Below, piece by piece: positions 1-7,122 of a DNA stretch of 7,166 nucleotides. Under the pieces are notes generated by a model, which worked only from the letters and a program-made list of their open reading frames with translations, was not told where the DNA came from and did no database searches. The DNA comes from Oligoflexales bacterium (GTDB lineage Bacteria > Bdellovibrionota > Oligoflexia > Oligoflexales > Oligoflexaceae), in NCBI GenBank assembly GCA_015232735.1, contig JADFZC010000126.1, forward strand, positions 1-7,166, read 5' to 3'. How positions within the stretch are numbered: position 1 is the first letter of the stretch; each line of letters opens with the position of its first letter. The position numbers and the translations under genes were made by a program.

Positions 1-1172
1 CTGCCTATCCTGTTTGATCCCGGTGAAGTTGAACAAACCATTGCAGCCGTTTCGCTCAGACCGTATCCTTGATGTACAGGTAGGCCAACCGAATAGTAAA
101 ATTCCAGAACTTTTCTGTCCATCGCCGAGCCGCCCACAAAAAGATATTTTATGTTTCCGCCGAGCTTTCTTTTTATTCCTTTAAGTATCAGAAGATTGCA
201 GAGACGATAATATAGCATTCCCTTAGTGGACAGCTTCCTGTTATGGAACCTGTCATCAGCCGCCTTGAGGCCATTTTGAAATAAATGATCCAAAAAAGAA
301 CCTGAACTTTTGATCTTGGCGCAAATGACATCATAAATCCTGTTGAGAACAGCCGGTACCGTTATCACAAACGTAGGCTTTACTTCACGAATATTATCCA
401 CAAGTTTATCCTTGCTTTCAAGCAGTCCCACACTGGCTCCCAAAAGGACAACATAATTAAGGTCTCCATTAACGCCAAGAATATGGGCCCAGGGCAGAAT
501 CGAAAAGAGTCTGTCCCTATGATCGAGCGGAAAATTCAACTCAACGGCTCCAAAAGAGGAAATCTGGTTTTCATGTGAAAGAACCACTCCCTTTGGAAGT
601 CCTGTGGTTCCGGAAGTATATATGATTTGAGCAGTATCTTTGGAAGTAACTGACCCATCGATCGGTATGATCTCATCAGAACCGGAAGATATCAGTTTTT
701 CAAAGCCTGCCTCGGAATTTTCATCTCCGCCGATACAAATGATATGTTCAAGGGATTCAATCTCAAAAACCCAGTTCTTTACCGCTTCATAAAGAGTTTT
801 GCCGCTGACAAAAAGAACCTTTATTTCAGAATCCCTGACGATGAATTTGCATTCAACGATGTCCTGCTTTTCATACATGGCAACAAAACCGGCGCCAAGC
901 CCGTAGGCGCTGTAAGCGCATACTGCCCATTCGAGCGAATTTTTAGATATGATTCCAATATTGTCACCCTTCCTCACTCCTTTTCCGTAAAGGGCCGTCC
1001 TGAGTCTGTCCACCTTTTGTCCGAACTGCCTGTAGGTTGTCCAATCATATTGCTTAATACCCCTGACCCCGATAAACGGTCTGTCGGGGAACTTATCAAT
1101 TGTCGCTTCAAGCATTTTCGCAAGCGTGTAATACTTCGTGTTCGGATCAATTTTAACAATTTTCTTTGTCAT
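1..1172 (-). CDS. Long-chain fatty-acid--CoA ligase (AMP-forming), 3' end outside window
   Basis: The frame is open from an ATG at 1172 to the left edge, giving 390 residues without a stop. The product should activate a fatty acid with ATP to an acyl-adenylate and then transfer it to CoA, acting in the cytoplasm or at the inner membrane. Seen in the translation: the phosphate-binding A3 motif YTSGTTGLPKG at residues 185-195; the ILPWAHILG segment at 225-233, typical of long-chain acyl-CoA synthetases; and the adenine-binding motif GYGLSETA at 369-376. The TGD-containing core motif and the C-terminal lid domain lie beyond the window. Family members are usually about 550-640 residues, so roughly a third is missing. 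The start is well constrained because an in-frame TAA lies only six codons upstream (1190-1188). There is no strong Shine-Dalgarno motif, only a GGG at 1181-1179. The adenylate-forming assignment is firm; long-chain specificity is inferred from family resemblance. Confidence 0.93.
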   Translation of the reverse strand, partial: MTKKIVKIDPNTKYYTLAKMLEATIDKFPDRPFIGVRGIKQYDWTTYRQFGQKVDRLRTALYGKGVRKGDNIGIISKNSLEWAVCAYSAYGLGAGFVAMYEKQDIVECKFIVRDSEIKVLFVSGKTLYEAVKNWVFEIESLEHIICIGGDENSEAGFEKLISSGSDEIIPIDGSVTSKDTAQIIYTSGTTGLPKGVVLSHENQISSFGAVELNFPLDHRDRLFSILPWAHILGVNGDLNYVVLLGASVGLLESKDKLVDNIREVKPTFVITVPAVLNRIYDVICAKIKSSGSFLDHLFQNGLKAADDRFHNRKLSTKGMLYYRLCNLLILKGIKRKLGGNIKYLFVGGSAMDRKVLEFYYSVGLPVHQGYGLSETAAMVCSTSPGSNRIG

Positions 1173-1186
1173 GACTTGCCCATTCT

Positions 1187-1211
1187 TTTATGATTTATGA
1201 TTTATGATTTA
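1187..1211. repeat. Tandem 7-bp repeat TTTATGA, three copies plus a partial fourth
   Basis: TTTATGA occurs at 1187-1193, 1194-1200 and 1201-1207, followed by a partial TTTA. It lies 15 bp upstream of the acyl-CoA synthetase start codon, inside the expected 5' leader. Such short AT-rich repeats can vary in copy number by slippage. No function is evident. Confidence 0.85.
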
Positions 1212-1216
1212 ACGAT

Positions 1217-1250
1217 CCATGCATTATTTATTGAAGCATGGTTCCAACCA
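1217..1250. promoter_or_regulatory. Possible operator-like inverted repeats upstream of the acyl-CoA synthetase
   Basis: Two inverted repeats overlap. CCATGC pairs with GCATGG across a 13-nt spacer, and TGGTT/AACCA (1239-1250) forms a near-palindrome with a 2-nt centre. They lie about 45-78 bp upstream of the start codon at 1172, a position where a fatty-acid-responsive repressor could bind. I do not recognise the motif as a FadR, PsrA or other named operator. Short palindromes arise by chance in AT-rich DNA, so this is only a candidate. Confidence 0.2.
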
Positions 1251-1693
1251 ACTTTAGACTATCCAATAACTCTAAATAAAAATTTCAGGGAAAAATTAAT
1301 ATCTGTTGCCGATTTCTGCACTAACAGATTTTTACCATATTTACAGTTATTATTTTGCAAAAAATGTTCCAAATTTGGTCTAATATGAAAAAAGCAGTAC
1401 AGGCATATCCTTACAAAAGAGGGGAATATGTTATATCTCTTTAAATTTCAGCCCCTTGCACGCCAGGTATTATGGGAAGCCGCCGCTACATTATCATCCT
1501 GCTTTTAAACCCATTCAAACTTGGGGTCATATTTTTTCTGTATTTTAAATTTAAAGATTTGTCCAAAATGACGGAGCTATATCGGGATGTTACAGACTCA
1601 TGGATAATAGTCAGTGCTAAAGAGAATGGACTCATTAAACGGCGGGGCTGGTTATAAAAGAAGTGACTAAACTTAATCCATAGTTGAATTGTT

Positions 1694-4600
1694 CTAAGGC
1701 AGTTTCCCTTTTTCAAGGTAATCAAGAAAACATCCGCTGAGGATCATGCTTTCAATGGCTATTGCCTGAAGTTCCAATAAAGCCTGATAGACACCGACGC
1801 CGGCAGTAAGCCTCGCCTGGTCTGCAAGGCGTACATCAAGGAGTTTGCCTGCGCCTGAATTCAAGGCTGAAACAGCGTCATTTACTGCCTGCGCCGCAGC
1901 ATTCATGGCCGCACGCCTTGCCGCAAGATTGTATTTTGCACCCGCTATCCTTGTCTTAAGTGTATCATATGCCGTCCTCAGTTCCAGTTCCATGCCCGCT
2001 GCTTCAGATTCTGCCTGATACATGCTCGACAGGGCCTGACTCACATTGCGCCTTCGCGTACCTCCGTCAAGAAGCATCCATGAAAGTTTAAGGGCGGTGA
2101 TAGTCTGGGGATCTGGAGGATCAGGCTCATATTTCCGTGTCTGTTTTGCAACCGTCAGATCCAATGTTGGAATAAACGCCGCATCACTGACTTTTGCAGA
2201 AGCCGAGTGGATTTCCGGGATCTTTTTCAATACCTTGATTGCCATGGGATTGAACGGCAAAGAGGCTGCGATTGGAAATTCCGGAAGTCCAAAACCATCC
2301 TTTGGAAGCTGCTGCCCGCTTTGAGCATAAAAAGCCACCCTTAGCCTTTCGACCTCTGTCTTGGCTCTTTCGTAATCAGCCTCTGCGGATGCTTTGGAAG
2401 CCTCTGCCTCCTTTTGATTGGCACTGCGCGCCAGACCAGCATTTACCTTGGACGTAACTGTATTAAGTCTCGTTTGCGCGACACTCAGATGCTCCCTTTG
2501 CATTTCAGCTGCCCTTAGTGCAAGTTCGTATTGAAGAAGAAGTCCGGCTTTAGTGCGTGAGAATGTCTCTTTTTGAAGAAGCTTAACGGCCTTTTCCTGT
2601 TCTCTGCTCTTTTCTGCAACATCGAGACTCCTTATTGCCTGCATATTGAATATGGGCACAGTCCATCCTATGGTATATGTATCCTGCTCTTTCGGAACAA
2701 TCGTCAATTCAAAATTCTGGGAAACAGGACCTCCAAGCTGAGGCGGCAGCGGAAGTGTGACGGTTGTACTTTTCACAACGCCTGGATCGCTCTTTTGTCT
2801 TTCCGCCTCCAGTTTAATACCTCCAGCAAACGCGAGATAACTCGATTCAGTTAGACCGTCAGCGGATTCAGAAGAAGCCTTGATTAAAAGTTTTTCCTTT
2901 GATCCTTCACGTGGCTCAGTTTTTAAAAGGCTTATTACCTCCTTCATATTTGCCATCCGATAATTCAACTGTTCTTCAGCCTTGAGTGGAAGGGAACAGG
3001 CCGTTCCGCTCATTATTAAAATAATCAGAATGTTGGCGACTGATTTCAACTTGCTGTCCTGAGCATCGATCTTATCTTTGTCACCTTTGTCCAAATAAGT
3101 GTTCTTTCCGTTTTTCTCCCGATATGCGCCAATAATTCCAAATATGGCAGGTACAATAACCAGGCTGAAAAGCGTGGATGTTATAACGCCGCCGATAATC
3201 GCAATTGCCATGGGTGCACGGGTTTCCGAACCGGCACCACGCATGACAGCAGTGGGAATCATTCCAAATACCATTGTAATTGATGTCATGATAATGGGGC
3301 GAAATCTCTCCATGGTGCTTTCACGCACGGCTTGCTCAAGAGGCATGACCTTCTCCCTGACCCCGACAGCGTCAACAAGCAAAATTCCATTTTTTGAAGC
3401 AAGGCCTATAAGAAATATGGTTCCTATCAGAGCACCAAGCGATAGAATATTGCCTGAAAAATATAGCGCTAGAAATGCTCCTATCAGCGCCAGAGGCAAA
3501 GTCAAAATTATGACAAATGGTCTTAGTGTATTTTCAAACTGAATTGCCAGTATTATAAATATGAAAAAGGTACTCCCGGCAAATGCCAGAGAGAAGCTCT
3601 TCACCATTTCATCGAAAAATTCCTTATCACCTGTAAAATCATAGGATATCGGTTGTTTAACAGTCTTCAGCACTTTTACCATGTCTACCATTATGTTGCT
3701 ATAGCTCCTCGTAAAATCCAACGCTCCTCTGAATACAACTTTGCGGCTTCGTTTTTCTCTTGCAATAGTGGTGGGAACAGTGTCTTCCTTCAAAGAGGCA
3801 AGTTCACTCATGAGCACTGGGCCTTTGAGGGTTGGAATATATGTACTTCTCCAAAGTTCCTCAATATTGCGCATATTCTCCGGATATCTGATGAAAAGCG
3901 GCTTGTTTTCCTCGCCAACATTTCCGGCTTCCAGTCCGGTAAGCGCTATGCGTCCTGTAAGTTCAACCGCAGTGGCGTTCGTCCCATAAAATCTCATATC
4001 CGCCTGATTGATTTCAACGTCATATCCCTTGGTGCTTTTACCAGTTTCAATATAGATATCCCTTATACCTTTAATCTTTTTCATCTCGGGAAGAATTCTT
4101 TCAGCTTCCTTGAAAAGATCATCCAAATTCTCTCCATAAAGAAAACCTGTAAGCTGCGCCTCCTGTCCGACTCCTTCAATGAAAGGAGGAAAATCCACAA
4201 TAATTTCTGCAGGAACATCCTTAAGTCTCGCATTTACGGCATTTGCAATGCTCTTCAGGCTGGATTTGCGTTTACTCTTGGAGACAAAGACAAGACGCAT
4301 TTCGCTTCGCGACGGATCGCTTGAGTTTACTCTGGCATATACGTCAGCAAGACCTTTAAGGTCAGCAAGCCGGGTATAAGCCTTGTCGACCAAACTAAGA
4401 GATACGGCTTTAGTTGAACCTGCCGGAGCTTTAATCGAAACTATGATACTTCCTCTATCTTCGACTGTAAGAAAATCCGCTCCCCTCATAACTGTCAACC
4501 CTATGGAAAGCGCAAGCAGCAAGACCGCTATCGTCAGCACAAGCGTGGGTCTTCTGTATGCTTTGCCGGCAAGTTCACTCGCAAGCACTTCAAGGTCATT

Positions 4601-6112
4601 AATCACTGCCCGCCATCCATCCCAGAATTTTCCGGACAACGGCCTATGCTTTCCAGAAAATTTGGCTGACAGCATAGGATCAAGCGTGAAAGCCACCCAA
4701 AGGGAAAGAGATACCGCAATAATGATCGTGACGCCAAACTCCTTGAAGAATTGCCCCACAATCCCGGTCATCCCGGAAATCGGCAAAAATACCGCAATGA
4801 CAGCAAGCGTAGTAGCAAGTACTGCGCTTGCCACTTTGTCCGTACCAAGTATTGCGGCTTCCTTCGGCGATTTTCCCTCCTCTATCTGCGAAAATATGGA
4901 TTCCCTCACAACCACAGCATCATCAATAACAAGTCCAATCGACAATGAAAGAGCGAGCAAGCTCATCATATTTATGGAAAATCCAAAATAATTAATGAAG
5001 ATGAACGTCCCGGCAACACTGACGGGTAATGCTGTCGCAGTAATAATCGCGCTCTTGACGTCGGTAAGAAACAATAGTATCGAGAGGACAGCGAAGGCAC
5101 CTCCGATAAATAGGGATATCCAAACCTCTTTTGTATTTGCTTCAATATGTTCAGACTGGTCAATCATAGAGAAGAGTTTTATCCCTTTACTGGTATCCAT
5201 CTTATTGATGACCTGTTTTACTCTTTTTACCGTTTCCAGGGTATTTGCATCAGCCCTTTTGGTAATAACAAGACTAAGCCCGGGTTTGCCATTTATCCTT
5301 ACGGATGCAGTCTCGGAATCATTGATTATTCTTGTACTACCAATCTCACCCACTCTAACACTGCGCCCATCCGACAAAGTTATCATGTAATTGTTCCAAA
5401 ACTCCGGACTTTCGGAAATAGCCTTTCTTGAGACTGAAAATTCAAGATTATCCTTGCTGATATTTCCCCAGGGAATTGTAGTGGTATATGCTGAAAGCTG
5501 CTGATATACATCAAGCGGAGCAATTCTCAAATTCGAAAGCTTGTAGGGATCCAGATTTATCTCTACGAGTTCCTCACCTATGCCAACCACCTCGGCTTCT
5601 CCCACGCCATATGTAGTCTGAAGCTCTTTTATTATGGTATCATCCAAAACTTTTTTAATTTGGGCAGGCTTATTCAGGCTCTCTATGCCGAATATCAAAA
5701 CCGGCGAGGCGCCCAGATCAATTCTGGTTACGATAGGCTCTTTAGTATCCTTAGGAAAAATGGCACGAAGCTTGGCCACTTTTTCCCTTACGGTGTCTAT
5801 GGCCTCTCTTTGATCAGTACCCATTTCAAATGCAATAATAATCGTTGCAAGGCTTCTGCGAATAACGGTAATTATTCGCTTTTGCCCCCTGGCAGATGTA
5901 AGTTCCTTCTCAAGAGGTTTAACTATCTTTTTCTCCATCTGCTCGACAGAACCGCCGGGAAGAGGGATAGTCACCGACACATAAGGAATGGTGACTTCGG
6001 GATAAAGGGATACCGGAATCTTTCCGATGCTATATAGTCCGATGGTAAAAATGGCAACACTGATAATGCTTGCAGTAACGGGGCGATTCACAGAAAAACG
6101 TGCAAGATTCAT
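1694..6112 (-). CDS. RND (HAE-type) efflux permease fused in frame to a TolC-like outer-membrane factor
   Basis: One 1472-codon frame joins two complete pump parts. Residues 1-995 are a proton-driven RND permease: TM1 about 12-30, a first periplasmic loop about 31-330, TM2-TM6 about 332-480, TM7 about 522-541, a second loop about 545-838 and TM8-TM12 about 841-993. The proton-relay residues of AcrB (D407, D408, K940, R971, T978) correspond to D397, D398, K907, R936 and T943. The paired aspartates in GLVIDDAVVV indicate the HAE rather than the metal-exporting type. Residues 996-1021 are a charged linker. Residues 1023-1045 look like a signal peptide (hydrophobic NILIILIM, then LPLKA/EE). Residues 1046-1472 are an OEP/TolC-family channel with two repeats, beta-strand segments near 1090-1155 and 1313-1350, and long helical stretches. 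The conserved LSWMLLDGG motif is at 1343-1351. Each part has normal length (about 1021 and 451 aa). An AGGA lies 9 nt before the ATG. Substrate unknown. Confidence 0.93.
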   Translation of the reverse strand: MNLARFSVNRPVTASIISVAIFTIGLYSIGKIPVSLYPEVTIPYVSVTIPLPGGSVEQMEKKIVKPLEKELTSARGQKRIITVIRRSLATIIIAFEMGTDQREAIDTVREKVAKLRAIFPKDTKEPIVTRIDLGASPVLIFGIESLNKPAQIKKVLDDTIIKELQTTYGVGEAEVVGIGEELVEINLDPYKLSNLRIAPLDVYQQLSAYTTTIPWGNISKDNLEFSVSRKAISESPEFWNNYMITLSDGRSVRVGEIGSTRIINDSETASVRINGKPGLSLVITKRADANTLETVKRVKQVINKMDTSKGIKLFSMIDQSEHIEANTKEVWISLFIGGAFAVLSILLFLTDVKSAIITATALPVSVAGTFIFINYFGFSINMMSLLALSLSIGLVIDDAVVVRESIFSQIEEGKSPKEAAILGTDKVASAVLATTLAVIAVFLPISGMTGIVGQFFKEFGVTIIIAVSLSLWVAFTLDPMLSAKFSGKHRPLSGKFWDGWRAVINDLEVLASELAGKAYRRPTLVLTIAVLLLALSIGLTVMRGADFLTVEDRGSIIVSIKAPAGSTKAVSLSLVDKAYTRLADLKGLADVYARVNSSDPSRSEMRLVFVSKSKRKSSLKSIANAVNARLKDVPAEIIVDFPPFIEGVGQEAQLTGFLYGENLDDLFKEAERILPEMKKIKGIRDIYIETGKSTKGYDVEINQADMRFYGTNATAVELTGRIALTGLEAGNVGEENKPLFIRYPENMRNIEELWRSTYIPTLKGPVLMSELASLKEDTVPTTIAREKRSRKVVFRGALDFTRSYSNIMVDMVKVLKTVKQPISYDFTGDKEFFDEMVKSFSLAFAGSTFFIFIILAIQFENTLRPFVIILTLPLALIGAFLALYFSGNILSLGALIGTIFLIGLASKNGILLVDAVGVREKVMPLEQAVRESTMERFRPIIMTSITMVFGMIPTAVMRGAGSETRAPMAIAIIGGVITSTLFSLVIVPAIFGIIGAYREKNGKNTYLDKGDKDKIDAQDSKLKSVANILIILIMSGTACSLPLKAEEQLNYRMANMKEVISLLKTEPREGSKEKLLIKASSESADGLTESSYLAFAGGIKLEAERQKSDPGVVKSTTVTLPLPPQLGGPVSQNFELTIVPKEQDTYTIGWTVPIFNMQAIRSLDVAEKSREQEKAVKLLQKETFSRTKAGLLLQYELALRAAEMQREHLSVAQTRLNTVTSKVNAGLARSANQKEAEASKASAEADYERAKTEVERLRVAFYAQSGQQLPKDGFGLPEFPIAASLPFNPMAIKVLKKIPEIHSASAKVSDAAFIPTLDLTVAKQTRKYEPDPPDPQTITALKLSWMLLDGGTRRRNVSQALSSMYQAESEAAGMELELRTAYDTLKTRIAGAKYNLAARRAAMNAAAQAVNDAVSALNSGAGKLLDVRLADQARLTAGVGVYQALLELQAIAIESMILSGCFLDYLEKGKLP
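2978..3049 (-). other. Internal signal-peptide-like / 13th membrane segment at the RND-channel junction
   Basis: This covers residues 1022-1045 of the fused frame: a lysine, a hydrophobic stretch (VANILIILIM), a small-residue region (SGTACS) and a possible signal peptidase I site after LPLKA, before EEQ. An RND permease ends in the cytoplasm after TM12, so one more export segment is needed to put a TolC-type domain into the periplasm, and this segment supplies it. The Cys at 1039 is preceded by GTA, which fits a lipobox poorly because position -3 is Gly. Cleavage by signal peptidase I is inferred, not shown. Confidence 0.7.
3047..3060 (-). promoter_or_regulatory. Candidate internal ribosome-binding site and TTG start for the outer-membrane factor module
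   Basis: On the minus strand AGGA (3060-3057) lies 7 nt before a TTG (3049-3047). That TTG is in frame and begins exactly at the basic residue preceding the signal-peptide-like segment. Initiation here would give a 451-residue preprotein, the normal size for a TolC/OprM-family channel. The frame upstream is open with no stop, so this could be a relic start from when the two genes were separate, or a start still used to make extra free channel protein. TTG is a weak but accepted bacterial start codon. Confidence 0.4.
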
Positions 6113-6317
6113 TTTGCTATATCCTAAATTGTTATAATAAATATGTTACGGGAAAATCCTTTTATTCATTCGCTTCATATCACAATACATTTCGCCGATG
6201 CGGCAATGCCAGAAATTATCCTGGATGACGAAGCGGGCAGATAATATCACAAGGCACTGGTTCCTTCGCATGCCAAGACTCACCAAAATACATCCGCAGC
6301 TCTGAAAACGTCAGGGG
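6113..6317. other. Gap between adaptor and fused pump gene; no recognisable gene
   Basis: Pump operons of this kind usually have the adaptor and permease genes nearly touching, but here 205 bp intervene. After the adaptor's TAG (6320-6318) the same frame stays open for 33 codons (6317-6219; includes MYFGESWHAKEP) before a TAA. That extension does not resemble the missing adaptor beta-barrel. A 9-bp direct repeat ATATCACAA occurs at 6177-6185 and 6244-6252. The stretch next to the permease is AT-rich, with TATAAC (minus strand) about 25 bp upstream of the start codon, but no good -35 box accompanies it. The gap may hold a separate promoter, or foreign sequence that entered between or into the genes. 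Confidence 0.5.
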
Positions 6318-6920
6318 CTACCTGTCTGATGCACAACCGGATGAAGGCTTTGCCTCTATGCTTCCAAGCGAATGACCTGCCTGGATATAAAGACCCTTGA
6401 CCAAAGGCAGTCCCCTTACCCGGCCGTCAATATCAGCAATGATTCGTGTATCATCAAGCTGGATTTTTGTCCTTTCAAGTATGCTCTCAGCCTGTTCCAC
6501 CTGCGCTCTGGCCTTCTCGAGGGTCATCTCAGCCGAAAAAAGCTCCTGGGGCGCCACGGTATCTGTTTTGGACAGTTTTTGAAGACGTGTTAAGGCATCC
6601 TGTGCAAGCCCGAAATTTGCTTTTGCCGCCGTCAGACCCGCCTTTGCCTCTCTGAGAGCTGTCTTGAGAATTCTATTGTCCATTTCAGCAATCAGATCGT
6701 TCTTCTTCACTTCCTGTCCATCGGCAACGAAAACCCGTTGCAAAAACCCGCCACTCTTGAGGGTAAGTTCCTGCCTTGTGTAACAAATCGGATTTTTTTT
6801 GCCCCCAGATTCACCGGCAATCGAAAAACCGTTTATGAACCAGAAAAAAACAATTACGACAAATATCACTATTTTTAAAACGGATATTCTTATAGATAGT
6901 AATAAACCTGCTCTGTCCAT
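6318..6920 (-). CDS. Short RND periplasmic adaptor (membrane fusion protein), lacking beta-barrel domain
   Basis: The 200-residue product should bridge the RND permease and the outer-membrane channel in the periplasm. Residues about 10-35 form a basic-then-hydrophobic signal or membrane anchor. The lipoyl domain is in two halves, residues about 47-80 (SGGFLQRVFVADGQEVKKND) and 155-189 (IADIDGRVRG, then GLYIQAGHSLGSIEA). Between them, about 82-153, is an alpha-helical coiled-coil hairpin rich in Ala, Glu, Lys and Arg. The hairpin tip matches the TolC-docking pattern R-x3-L-x6-S of AcrA in part: R112 and L116 are present, but the Ser position is A123. Typical adaptors have 350-400 residues with a beta-barrel and a membrane-proximal domain after the second lipoyl half; here the protein stops about 11 residues after it. 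It may be a natural mini-adaptor or a truncated gene. The start is supported by AGGGAG 8 nt upstream. It lies upstream of the fused pump gene on the same strand. Confidence 0.85.
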   Translation of the reverse strand: MDRAGLLLSIRISVLKIVIFVVIVFFWFINGFSIAGESGGKKNPICYTRQELTLKSGGFLQRVFVADGQEVKKNDLIAEMDNRILKTALREAKAGLTAAKANFGLAQDALTRLQKLSKTDTVAPQELFSAEMTLEKARAQVEQAESILERTKIQLDDTRIIADIDGRVRGLPLVKGLYIQAGHSLGSIEAKPSSGCASDR

Positions 6921-6928
6921 CAGGAAAT

Positions 6929-6934
6929 CTCCCT
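6929..6934 (-). promoter_or_regulatory. Ribosome-binding site of the adaptor gene
   Basis: AGGGAG on the minus strand lies 8 nt before the ATG at 6920 and is the best Shine-Dalgarno match among the genes here. It selects this ATG over an upstream out-of-frame ATG in the same leader. Confidence 0.75.
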
Positions 6935-6980
6935 GTCATGATCTTGGATTCTGATACGAAATGCATTGGAGACTATTTAT

Positions 6981-7005
6981 TCCGTGGCGCGAAATGCGCC
7001 ACGGA
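6981..7005. repeat. Hairpin 1 of the palindromic element
   Basis: Perfect 10-bp arms TCCGTGGCGC and GCGCCACGGA flank a 5-nt loop GAAAT. No T-run follows in either direction, so it is not a typical intrinsic terminator. It matches hairpin 2 in size and loop length. Confidence 0.9.
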
Positions 7006-7097
7006 CATATGCTGGCAAGCTAAGCTTGCATAGGATCTGTTTGAAGTATGCTGAAATTTCAGGGAGATCCTATACTCGCTGTGCTCGTCAGGATACG

Positions 7098-7122
7098 TCG
7101 CTGGCGCAAAATGCGCCAGCGA
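7098..7122. repeat. Hairpin 2 of the palindromic element
   Basis: Perfect 10-bp arms TCGCTGGCGC and GCGCCAGCGA flank a 5-nt loop AAAAT. Compared with hairpin 1, two adjacent stem pairs are swapped (C-G/G-C to G-C/C-G) with matching changes in both arms, so pairing is preserved while the sequence differs. Confidence 0.9.

Larger units (their letters stand above)
1173..1693. other. AT-rich intergenic region without a convincing gene
   Basis: This 521-bp stretch separates the pump gene from the acyl-CoA synthetase gene. It holds a 7-bp tandem repeat, a hairpin-like CCATGC/GCATGG pair (1217-1222 and 1236-1241), the near-palindrome TGGTTCCAACCA (1239-1250) and the palindrome CCAAATTTGG (1369-1378). 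Two tiny plus-strand ORFs overlap here: 1385-1444 (19 aa, beginning MKKAVQAYPY) and 1428-1508 (26 aa, beginning MLYLFKFQPL). The second has a good AGAGGGG ribosome-binding motif just upstream. Longer plus-strand frames at 1197-1388 and 1472-1657 show no recognisable protein character. I found no GC-rich stem followed by a T-run that could terminate the pump transcript. The promoter of the acyl-CoA synthetase gene should lie here, but no clean -35/-10 pair stands out. Confidence 0.6.

Noticed and set aside
744..1193. Plus-strand frame of 149 aa
   Set aside because: It overlaps the acyl-CoA synthetase N-terminal coding region on the opposite strand, and the minus strand carries clear adenylate-forming enzyme motifs.
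1486..1725. Minus-strand 79-aa frame overlapping the 3' end of the pump gene
   Set aside because: It has no recognisable protein features or convincing ribosome-binding site. Its overlap with the pump's end is short, and it looks like chance open frame in AT-rich DNA.
2994..3006. Lipoprotein-type acylation at Cys1039 of the fused protein, as in OprM
   Set aside because: The residues before the Cys (SGTA) lack the usual Leu/Val/Ile at position -3. A signal peptidase I site after LPLKA fits better.
3653..4324. Long plus-strand frame (223 aa) and other plus-strand frames such as 4383-4991 and 3099-3542
   Set aside because: All lie antisense within the fused pump gene, have low-complexity or unnatural composition and no recognisable family. 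They are by-products of the real minus-strand coding sequence.
6219..6320. Recoded or read-through TAG extending the adaptor by 33 residues
   Set aside because: The extension carries no beta-barrel features and ends at another stop. There is no SECIS-like or pyrrolysine context that I can identify, so an ordinary stop is simpler.
6981..7005. Intrinsic transcription terminator
   Set aside because: The stem is strong but no T-run follows on either strand, and an inverted sister hairpin shows it belongs to a repeat element.
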